A stretch of 12,182 nt of DNA from Chloroflexota bacterium (GTDB lineage: Bacteria > Chloroflexota > Limnocylindria > Limnocylindrales > CSP1-4). Numbering within the stretch: position 1 is the stretch's first letter; each line of letters begins with the position of its first letter. The stretch spans positions 1-12,182 of the forward strand of contig JACVXW010000107.1 of the NCBI GenBank assembly GCA_015661135.1, in the 5' to 3' direction. The position numbers were made by a program, and so were the translations under genes. Below the pieces are notes generated by a model. It had not been told where the DNA came from and did not search any database. It worked only from the letters and a program-made list of their open reading frames with translations. Of this stretch, positions 7,133-12,182 are shown piece after piece.

Positions 7133-7183
7133 GCGGGCCTCACCCGCGCTGGGCGGCAAGCAGCGTCAGTCCGGCCCTGCCGG
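7133..7183. terminator. GC-rich hairpins between convergent genes (weak)
   Basis: Two small hairpins fill the 52-bp gap between the MerR stop and the oxidoreductase stop: GCGGG/CCCGC (7133-7137 with 7143-7147) and CCGGC/GCCGG (7171-7175 with 7179-7183). Neither is followed by a T-tract on either strand, so a role in termination is only suggested. Confidence 0.3.
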
Positions 7184-7184
7184 G

Positions 7185-8348
7185 TCAGACGACGTGTGAC
7201 TCCCCGATCAGTTCGCCGCGGGCGAAGCGCTCCAGGCGGAGCGCGGAGACATCGACCGTGGGGGGCTGGCCCGTGATCAGCTCGGCGATGACCTTGCCGA
7301 CAATCGGGGCGTGCTGGAAGCCATGGCCGGAAAAGCCGTTCGCCAGGAAGAGGCCACCCAGACCTTCAACCGGCCCAAGGATCGCGTGACGGTCCGGGGT
7401 CATCTCGTACAAGCCCACCCAGGACCGGGCCAGGCCGGCTGATTCGAGTGCCGGCAGGACGGAGATCGCGGTCGGAAGGAGCTCGTCGGCGATCCAGTCG
7501 TCGTCCACGGCGGTCTCGAACGTCGCGACCGCGTCCTTGCGCCGCGGCATGCCCATGAGCACGCCCGCGCCCTCGCGGTGGAAGTAGAACATCGTGGCCG
7601 TGTCGATCACGAGCGTCCGCCGCTCCGGCCGACCGGCGAACCCGGAGGTGACGACCACGTGACGCGGGTGGGGCTCAATGGGGATGTCCACGCCGCAGCT
7701 CGCCGCGAGCGCCGGCGCCCAGACGCCGGCCGCGTTGACGACGACGGGGGCGTCGATCGACGCTCCGCCTGGGGTCTGGACCCCGGTGACGGCGCTGCCG
7801 TCCGCGGTCGTGTGCACGGCCGAGGCGGCCTCGCCGAGGCGGATGGTCGCGCCGGCCCGCCTCGCCAGGGTCGCGTAGCCGTTGGTCAGCCCGGATGGGT
7901 CCGCGATCCCGTCATCCGGCCCAAACGTCGCGCCGACGAGGCCGTGCGTCGCAAGGCCGGGCACGAGTGCTGCCACCGCCGCGGTGTCCAGCTCCTCGAC
8001 GCGGGCGCCGAGGCGGCGCTGCATGGCGGCCGCCGCGCGATGACCGGCCCAGGCAGCCTCATCCCGGACGAGGAAGAGGTAGCCCTCAGCGTGGACGTCG
8101 AGCGGGAGGCCGTGGGCCGCGCTGAACTCCCGGATCATCCGCACGCTCTCGAGCGAGAGGCGGACGTTGATCTCGCTCGAGAACTGGTGGCGGAAGCCAC
8201 CGGCGCAGCGCCCGGTGGAGCCGAGGCCGAGGGCCGTTTCGCGCTCCAGGAGCACGATCCTGCCCGCACCAGCCCTTGCAAGGTGATACGCGATGCTCGT
8301 GCCCATCGCCCCGCCGCCGATGACGACGACGTCGGCCGTTGCGGTCAT
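7185..8348 (-). CDS. FAD-dependent oxidoreductase, DAO family (sarcosine oxidase beta/glycine oxidase-like)
   Basis: A 387-residue flavoprotein, full length for the family. The N-terminus carries the dinucleotide-binding motif VVVIGGGAMGTSIAYHLARAG, with a partner acid at LLERE. The segment GSTGRCAGGFRHQFSS is the FAD-contacting stretch typical of sarcosine oxidase beta-like proteins, and NAAGVWAPAL and FLANGFSGHGFQHAP are conserved C-terminal flavin-contact segments. It would oxidise the C-N bond of a secondary or N-methyl amine or an amino acid; the substrate is not determined. ATG 8348 is used because the Rossmann motif starts a few residues later; the upstream in-frame extension is low-complexity. 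It lies 109 bp downstream of threonine synthase on the same strand, with a hairpin in the gap, so co-transcription is possible but not certain. Confidence 0.87.
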   Translation of the reverse strand: MTATADVVVIGGGAMGTSIAYHLARAGAGRIVLLERETALGLGSTGRCAGGFRHQFSSEINVRLSLESVRMIREFSAAHGLPLDVHAEGYLFLVRDEAAWAGHRAAAAMQRRLGARVEELDTAAVAALVPGLATHGLVGATFGPDDGIADPSGLTNGYATLARRAGATIRLGEAASAVHTTADGSAVTGVQTPGGASIDAPVVVNAAGVWAPALAASCGVDIPIEPHPRHVVVTSGFAGRPERRTLVIDTATMFYFHREGAGVLMGMPRRKDAVATFETAVDDDWIADELLPTAISVLPALESAGLARSWVGLYEMTPDRHAILGPVEGLGGLFLANGFSGHGFQHAPIVGKVIAELITGQPPTVDVSALRLERFARGELIGESHVV

Positions 8349-8412
8349 GGTCGGGTGTCTCGGGCTGCCTGGATCACCCGGCCATGGTGCCAGTTTGCCG
8401 ACGGCGAGAGCG

Positions 8413-8432
8413 CCCGCGCCGAAGCGCGCGGG
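8413..8432 (-). terminator. Hairpin downstream of threonine synthase
   Basis: On the minus strand CCCGCGC and GCGCGGG form a 7-bp stem around GCTTCG. It lies 26 bp past the threonine synthase stop. No T-tract follows, so it may be a weak or Rho-assisted terminator, or an mRNA-stabilising hairpin, between threonine synthase and the oxidoreductase. Confidence 0.4.
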
Positions 8433-8452
8433 ATGCGCGCCGGGATGCGCGC
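8429..8452. repeat. 12-bp tandem repeat, two copies
   Basis: CGGGATGCGCGC at 8429-8440 is repeated perfectly at 8441-8452. It is intergenic, 5 bp from the threonine synthase stop, and overlaps one arm of the hairpin at 8413-8432. Confidence 0.9.
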
Positions 8453-8457
8453 GAACG

Positions 8458-9852
8458 TCAGGCCAGGCCGGCCCGCACGAACGCCGAGTAGGACGGCTCG
8501 ATCGCTGCTGCGAGACCACCGGCGCCTGCATGCCCTGGCACGGCGTCCTCGACACCGAACCACTTGGCGTCCGGCGTCTTGACGCCGTTGCCGGTGATGA
8601 GCGCCACGACCTCGTCGTCCGGGCCGATGAGCCCGCGCGCCACGGCCTGCTCGAGGCCCGCGACCGTCACGCCGCCCGCGGTCTCCGCGAATATGCCCTC
8701 GGTGCGGCCGAGGCGACGAATTGCCGCCGCCGTCGCCTGGTCCGGGATGGACTCGATGGAGCCGCCGGTTCGCCGCGCGAGTGCAAGCGAATAGCGGCCG
8801 TCCGCAGGAGACCCGATCGCGAGCGACCGCACGATGGTGTCCGGGTTCCGAACCGGCCGGATCTCGTCCGTCCCCTCCGCAAACGCCTGAGCGACCGGCG
8901 AACAGCCGGCCGCCTGCGCGCCGATGAACCGGACCGGCTTGTCCTCCACGAGCCCGGCGGCCACGAGATCCTCGAAACCGCGGGCGACCTTCGTGAAGAG
9001 GCTCCCTGAGGCGATCGGCGCCACGATGGCATCGGGGAGGCGCCAGCCCAGCTGCTCGGCGACCTCGAACGCGAGCGTCTTGCTGCCTTCCGCGTAGTAC
9101 GGGCGGAGGTTCACGTTGACGAACGCCCAGCCCTCCTCGTCGGCGATCTCCAGGCTCAGTCGATTGATATCGTCGTAGGTCCCGTTGACCGGGACGACCG
9201 TTGCGCCATAGCTGAGCGCGTGGTCGATCTTGGCCGGCTCCAGGTTCGCCGGCACGAACACGACGGCCCGGAGCCCGATCGCGGCAGCAGCCGCAGCCGT
9301 TGCGCCGGCGAGATTCCCGGTGGAGGCACAGGCGAGGGTGTCGAACCCGAACTGCACCGCCCGGGCGGCCGCGATCGCCACGACCCTGTCCTTGAACGAC
9401 AGGGTCGGGTTGCGGGTGTCGTCCTTGAGGTGCAGCCGGCCAGCGGCCAGGCCGATCTCCTTGCCCAGGCGGTCGGCCCGGATCAACGGGGTCGAGCCGA
9501 CGGCCAGGCCACGAGACGGAGCCTCGTCCACCGGCAGCAACTCGAGGTAGCGCCAGATCCCGGGTCCTCGAGCCTCGACCTTCGCGCGGCTGACCTGGGC
9601 CCGGACGACCTCGAACGGCCCGAAACACTGGGGACAGACGAAGCTGGGCCCGGTCTCCTCAGCTCGGCCGCAGTTGCGACAGCGGAGCCCCGCGACGCGC
9701 GGCCTGTCAGCCGCTCGCTCGGCCGCGTACTCGGCCCCGCGCTGGGACGCCGGAGGTGGCGCCGCAGGATCCGCATGGCCCGGCCCCACCGGCACGGACA
9801 TCGTCGACCACGCCTGATGACGGGAGTCGGTGGTGCTCGTGTCGGTCGTCAT
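8458..9852 (-). CDS. thrC: Threonine synthase
   Basis: PLP enzyme converting O-phosphohomoserine to threonine, 464 residues. Residues 58-76 form a zinc-ribbon-like CxxC...CxxC (CRNC, then CPQC), as in the longer threonine synthases. The PLP lysine is in SFKDR (about K154), followed by ASTGNLAGATAAAAAAIGL, the phosphate-binding GSLF segment, ADGRYSLALARRTGG, FAETAGGVT and the C-terminal GNGVKTPDAKW. The frame is intact. About 50 Ala/Pro-rich residues precede the zinc ribbon, longer than usual. ATG 9852 is nevertheless supported by AGGAG, 8 nt upstream on the minus strand. The gene is preceded by a SAM-I riboswitch and terminator, so its transcription should fall when SAM is plentiful. A related PLP activity, rather than true threonine synthase, cannot be excluded. 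Confidence 0.9.
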   Translation of the reverse strand: MTTDTSTTDSRHQAWSTMSVPVGPGHADPAAPPPASQRGAEYAAERAADRPRVAGLRCRNCGRAEETGPSFVCPQCFGPFEVVRAQVSRAKVEARGPGIWRYLELLPVDEAPSRGLAVGSTPLIRADRLGKEIGLAAGRLHLKDDTRNPTLSFKDRVVAIAAARAVQFGFDTLACASTGNLAGATAAAAAAIGLRAVVFVPANLEPAKIDHALSYGATVVPVNGTYDDINRLSLEIADEEGWAFVNVNLRPYYAEGSKTLAFEVAEQLGWRLPDAIVAPIASGSLFTKVARGFEDLVAAGLVEDKPVRFIGAQAAGCSPVAQAFAEGTDEIRPVRNPDTIVRSLAIGSPADGRYSLALARRTGGSIESIPDQATAAAIRRLGRTEGIFAETAGGVTVAGLEQAVARGLIGPDDEVVALITGNGVKTPDAKWFGVEDAVPGHAGAGGLAAAIEPSYSAFVRAGLA

Positions 9853-9927
9853 GGCTTGGGCTCCTGGTCGTGGAACGCGCCCGCGGGTCGCGTAATCGGC
9901 TGGCCTGCCTGACCGAGGAGTGGCCCG

Positions 9928-9960
9928 AGAAACAAGAGACCCTTCCTGCGGGGAAGGGTC
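9928..9960 (-). terminator. Intrinsic terminator of the SAM-I riboswitch
   Basis: On the minus strand GACCCTTCC and GGAAGGGTC (9960-9952 and 9946-9938) form a perfect 9-bp stem around CCGCA, followed by the U-rich run TCTTGTTTCT. It lies 11 nt after the aptamer P1 stem. The left arm (GACCCT) can instead pair with AGGGATC spanning the 3' side of P1, giving a plausible antiterminator when SAM is absent. Confidence 0.85.
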
Positions 9961-9971
9961 AGTGGGTGATC

Positions 9972-10078
9972 CCTATCTCGCAGGTGGTTGTCCTGCCCGG
10001 AATTGGCACCTTGCCGGCGTCACCGCCGATAGGTTGTCGTGGCTTCAAAGGGCCGGTCCCTCCACCACTCTCGATAGG
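9972..10078 (-). ncRNA. SAM-I (S-box) riboswitch aptamer
   Basis: Read on the minus strand, the 107-nt element carries the S-box core in order: P1 (CCTATC 10078-10073 with GATAGG 9977-9972), CGAGAGTGGTGGAGGGACCG, the GGCCC...GAAGCC P2 region, GACAACC, and the hallmark AAGGTGCCAATTCCGG near the P3-P4 side, closed by GCGAGATAGG. SAM binding should stabilise P1 and release the downstream terminator, switching off threonine synthase. The leader begins about 12 nt after a predicted transcription start, and the terminator precedes the gene by about 75 bp. Confidence 0.93.
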
Positions 10079-10096
10079 CTATTCAGTTGTCCGCGC

Positions 10097-10125
10097 ATCC
10101 TACGGGCGAGCGCCTCGTTCGTCAA
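10097..10125 (-). promoter_or_regulatory. Promoter of the riboswitch-thrC transcript
   Basis: On the minus strand TTGACG (10125-10120) and TAGGAT (10102-10097) are separated by exactly 17 bp. Transcription would start near 10090, just ahead of the SAM-I aptamer. Confidence 0.65.
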
Positions 10126-10388
10126 CGGGCTGGCTCAGGACTCCCTTATGAGGCTCCATGCCTGCCAGGCGATTGTCCACGGAGCATGGATTCGGTCGCC
10201 GGATGTCGCCGGTATGCGCCTTGCCCATAGAGGAAGCAGCCCAAAGCGCCATTGCGCGACGAATTCGGTCCGTCCTGTGCGCGCGAGGCATAGGTCCACC
10301 CAGCCGGGTCGAAATCTATGACTGGGGGCAATGGGAAGGGCCGGGTTAGGCCCGCGGCTGGGTTCGGGGGGGGTCCGGGCGGGCGCGG
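10126..10388. other. Intergenic region without recognisable genes
   Basis: This 263-bp stretch between the thrC promoter and the alcohol dehydrogenase stop holds only short frames that match nothing I know and lack Shine-Dalgarno sites. Its base composition looks less G+C-rich than the flanking genes up to about 10330, then turns into G-runs (a run of eight G near 10366-10375). No tRNA fold or clear terminator is seen. Confidence 0.55.
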
Positions 10389-11381
10389 TCAGAGAACGAT
10401 GACCCGGCGGAGGCCTTCGCCGCGGCGCATTCGATCGAACGCGTCCTCCACGTCGTCGAGGCCGATCCGGGCATCGATCAGCCGGTCCACCGGAAGCCGG
10501 CCGGCCAGGTGGAGCTCCGCGTACCGAGGGAAGTCGGTCGCGGCCACGGCAAAGCCGTAGTTGCTGCCGAGGATCCGGCGGCTGCCGTCGACGAACGGGA
10601 AGGCCTCGAACGATGCGCGCGCGCCGAATCCGCCGTTCGTCGCCGCCCGGATGGCTGCCAAGGTCGGCTCCGGGTCAGTTGCGAGCACGAGGTCCGTCGC
10701 TCCCAGGTCCCGGGCGCGCTCCAGCTTTTCCGCCACTCGATCCACCGCCACGATCCGGCCCGCTCCCGCAAGCACCGCGCCCATCACCACGGACAGGCCC
10801 ACGCCGCCGAGCCCGATGACCGCGACGGACGCGCCCGCGTCCACCTGCGCCGTCTTGAGGACCGCGCCGACGCCGGTCGTGACCGCGCAGCCGATCAGGG
10901 CGGCGACCTCCGGCGCCACGCCGGCGGGCATCGGGATCGCGGCGTCCGCCGCGACGACGGTCCGCTCGGCGAACGTGCCGATGGCCAGGTAGGACATCAC
11001 GGCAGATCCGTCCGCCCGGCTGAGGCGCGTCCCGCCATCGGGCAGGCGATGCTCCAGGGCCCGGGTGTCGCTGCAGAGCCACTGCCGACCGGCCTGGCAA
11101 TTGGCGCAGCGGAGGCACGGGTAGTACCACGACAGCGCTACGAGGTCGCCGACGCGCGGACTCGCGACGCCAGGCCCGACCGCCTCCACGAACCCCGCCC
11201 CCTCGTGGCCCAGCACGATGGGGCCGGGTCGCTCCCACTCGGCGTCCCGGACGTGGAGGTCGGAGTGGCAGACGCCGCTCGCCGCGATCCGGACCAGCAC
11301 CTCGCCCGGACCCGGGCCGTCAAGGGCGAGGTCCTCGACGCGGGTGGGCTGGCCGGGTTGCTCGAGGACGACGGCACGCAT
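10389..11381 (-). CDS. Zinc-dependent alcohol dehydrogenase (MDR family) with internal in-frame gap
   Basis: NAD(P)-dependent medium-chain dehydrogenase. Catalytic zinc ligands are visible: C38 (GVCHSD), H59/E60 (GHEG) and C165 (IGCAVTTG). The structural zinc cysteines are C89, C92, C95 and C103. The Rossmann motif GLGGVGLSVVMGAVLAGAG is at about 190-208, with an acid at the end of strand 2 (AVDR). The protein is 330 residues, against roughly 365 for close relatives. At about residue 252 (near 10618-10631) the sequence jumps from ATNGGF to GARASFEAFPFVDG. The usual intervening strand, helix and strand (family pattern FEAIG, then RPGGT, then VGMTPFG) are absent. The gap is in frame, so a protein is made, but the coenzyme domain would lack a core segment and is probably inactive. 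ATG 11381 has TAGACT 8 nt upstream, suggesting a leaderless mRNA. Confidence 0.85.
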   Translation of the reverse strand: MRAVVLEQPGQPTRVEDLALDGPGPGEVLVRIAASGVCHSDLHVRDAEWERPGPIVLGHEGAGFVEAVGPGVASPRVGDLVALSWYYPCLRCANCQAGRQWLCSDTRALEHRLPDGGTRLSRADGSAVMSYLAIGTFAERTVVAADAAIPMPAGVAPEVAALIGCAVTTGVGAVLKTAQVDAGASVAVIGLGGVGLSVVMGAVLAGAGRIVAVDRVAEKLERARDLGATDLVLATDPEPTLAAIRAATNGGFGARASFEAFPFVDGSRRILGSNYGFAVAATDFPRYAELHLAGRLPVDRLIDARIGLDDVEDAFDRMRRGEGLRRVIVL

Positions 11382-11389
11382 CGCCCGTC

Positions 11390-11420
11390 AGTCTAGCGAG
11401 GCTACTATCGCGCTTGTCAT
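11390..11420 (-). promoter_or_regulatory. Candidate promoter of the alcohol dehydrogenase
   Basis: On the minus strand ATGACA (11420-11415) and TAGACT (11395-11390) are 19 bp apart; read as TGACAA the spacer is 18 bp. The start point would fall on or next to the ATG at 11381. The -35 overlaps the start codon of the divergent deacetylase gene, so the two genes may compete for polymerase. Confidence 0.4.
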
Positions 11421-12182
11421 GTCCCACCACAGACCCGACAACAAGCCCGACCACGAGACCGGCATCGAGCCCGACCGCCCGACGCGGCCGGCAGGCGCCG
11501 GCCAGGAACCCTGGCGCTCGCCGATGCCGCCCGGATTCGAATGGCCTGCCGGCGTGCGGGCCGCGGCCTGCTTCACCTTCGACCTGGACGCCGAGAGCCC
11601 CATCCTGTTCGACCACCCGGAGGCGGCCGGCTGGCTGGACGTCATGAGCCACCAGGCCTACGGGCCGCGCACGGCGGTGCCCCGGCTGCTGAGGATCCTG
11701 GACCGTCAGGGGATCAGGGCGACCTTCTTCATCCCCGGCTACTCCGCCGAGCGCTGGCCAGTCGCGGTCCGCTCCATTCGTGATGCCGGCCACGAGATCG
11801 CCCACCACGGCTACCTCCACGAGGGCGCCCGGTCCGCGCCGGACGAGGCAACCGAGGAGCGCCGGCTGCTCCGCGGCCTTGAGGCGCTGGACGGCGTGGC
11901 CGGGATCCGGCCGGTGGGCTACCGCGCCCCGAACTGGGAGCTCTCGTACCGACTGCCCACACTGCTCGTGAAGCACGGGTTCCGATACGACAGCGGCCTC
12001 ATGGACGCGGATCATCCGTACCTGCTGGCAACTTCAGCGGCGCTCGGCGCGCCCACGATCGTGGAATTGCCCGCGCACTGGGCACTCGATGACTGGGAAC
12101 CCTACAACTACCTGCCCGGGATTACGGGATCCGGTGTGATCGCCAGCCCGGCCGACGTCATCGCCCGCTGGACGCTGGAGCT
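11419..12182 (+). CDS. Polysaccharide deacetylase family protein (PuuE/peptidoglycan-deacetylase-like), 3' end cut by window
   Basis: NodB-homology carbohydrate-esterase-4 fold, 254 residues in the window and still open at the end. An N-terminal hydrophilic tail of about 45 residues lacks a signal peptide, pointing to a cytosolic enzyme. Motifs: TFDLDAES (D55, D57; catalytic and metal Asp), ATFFIPGY, HEIAHHGYLHE (metal-binding His pair H130/H134 spaced HxxxH), YRAPNWELS (motif 3) and RYDSGLMDADHPY. This set resembles the PuuE/HpPgdA subgroup, which includes allantoinase-like and imidase-like enzymes as well as deacetylases, so the substrate is open. ATG 11419 is 37 bp from the divergent dehydrogenase start. 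TACTAT at 11403-11408 could be its -10; no Shine-Dalgarno is visible. Confidence 0.85.
   Translation, partial: MSHHRPDNKPDHETGIEPDRPTRPAGAGQEPWRSPMPPGFEWPAGVRAAACFTFDLDAESPILFDHPEAAGWLDVMSHQAYGPRTAVPRLLRILDRQGIRATFFIPGYSAERWPVAVRSIRDAGHEIAHHGYLHEGARSAPDEATEERRLLRGLEALDGVAGIRPVGYRAPNWELSYRLPTLLVKHGFRYDSGLMDADHPYLLATSAALGAPTIVELPAHWALDDWEPYNYLPGITGSGVIASPADVIARWTLE

Noticed and set aside
7578..8582. Plus-strand open frame of 334 codons
   Set aside because: It is antisense to the intact FAD oxidoreductase and is a high-GC shadow frame with no domain signal.
10290..10330. Possible tRNA T-arm (GGGTCGAAATC)
   Set aside because: The motif does not fit GGTTCGAATCC, and no acceptor stem, D-arm or anticodon stem can be folded around it.
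9920..10349. Several overlapping small frames in the thrC leader region
   Set aside because: They overlap the riboswitch and terminator or have no family match, ribosome site or coding bias.
1..12182. Defence island, CRISPR, integrase or IS element
   Set aside because: No spaced repeats, transposase, recombinase, nuclease-helicase set or terminal inverted repeats were found. Apart from the MerR module and the riboswitch, the content is ordinary metabolism and repair.

Overview
The window is very G+C-rich, with short intergenic gaps, several divergent or convergent gene pairs, -10-like hexamers (TAGCGT, TAGACT, TAGGAT) close to start codons, and an S-box (SAM-I) riboswitch. Together these suggest a free-living Chloroflexota (Limnocylindria/Ellin6529-like) or, less likely, an actinobacterium, probably from a metagenome assembly. 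This placement is inference. No phage, plasmid, IS, CRISPR, rRNA or tRNA feature is visible.

Layout. 1-544 (+) is the 3' part of an AlkA-like DNA glycosylase, broken by a 13-bp tandem duplication. 555-1420 (-) is a homocysteine S-methyltransferase missing an internal segment. 1496-2848 (+) is an aminoglycoside-phosphotransferase-fold kinase with a long N-terminal extension. 2888-3178 (-) is a doubtful small gene. 3335-3688 (+) is a TfoX N-terminal-domain protein. 3711-5028 (-) is a class II fumarase missing an internal segment. 5083-7132 (+) is a compact module: a MerR-type promoter, a DUF2652 cyclase-like protein with a C-terminal SRPBCC domain (frameshifted), a second SRPBCC protein, a second MerR-like operator and a cysteine-rich MerR regulator. 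7185-8348 (-) is a DAO-family FAD oxidoreductase. 8458-9852 (-) is threonine synthase. 9928-10125 (-) is its leader, with promoter, SAM-I aptamer and intrinsic terminator. 10389-11381 (-) is a zinc alcohol dehydrogenase lacking about 34 residues. 11419 to the window end (+) is a polysaccharide deacetylase, cut by the edge.

How the parts work together. The two best-supported regulatory stories are these. First, the MerR module: two promoter/operators 1.5 kb apart share 20 of 25 bases, one before the DUF2652-SRPBCC operon and one before the regulator itself. This suggests an autoregulated circuit driven by a thiol-rich, metal- or thiol-responsive MerR. Second, the SAM-I riboswitch sits ahead of threonine synthase rather than a typical methionine gene, with a sarcosine-oxidase-like gene downstream on the same strand.

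A warning for users of this sequence: four genes lack internal segments that I estimate at roughly 25-40 codons (three out of frame, one in frame), and a fifth carries a 13-bp duplication. Several housekeeping genes hit in 12 kb looks more like assembly-join errors than genuine gene decay, but the sequence alone cannot settle this.
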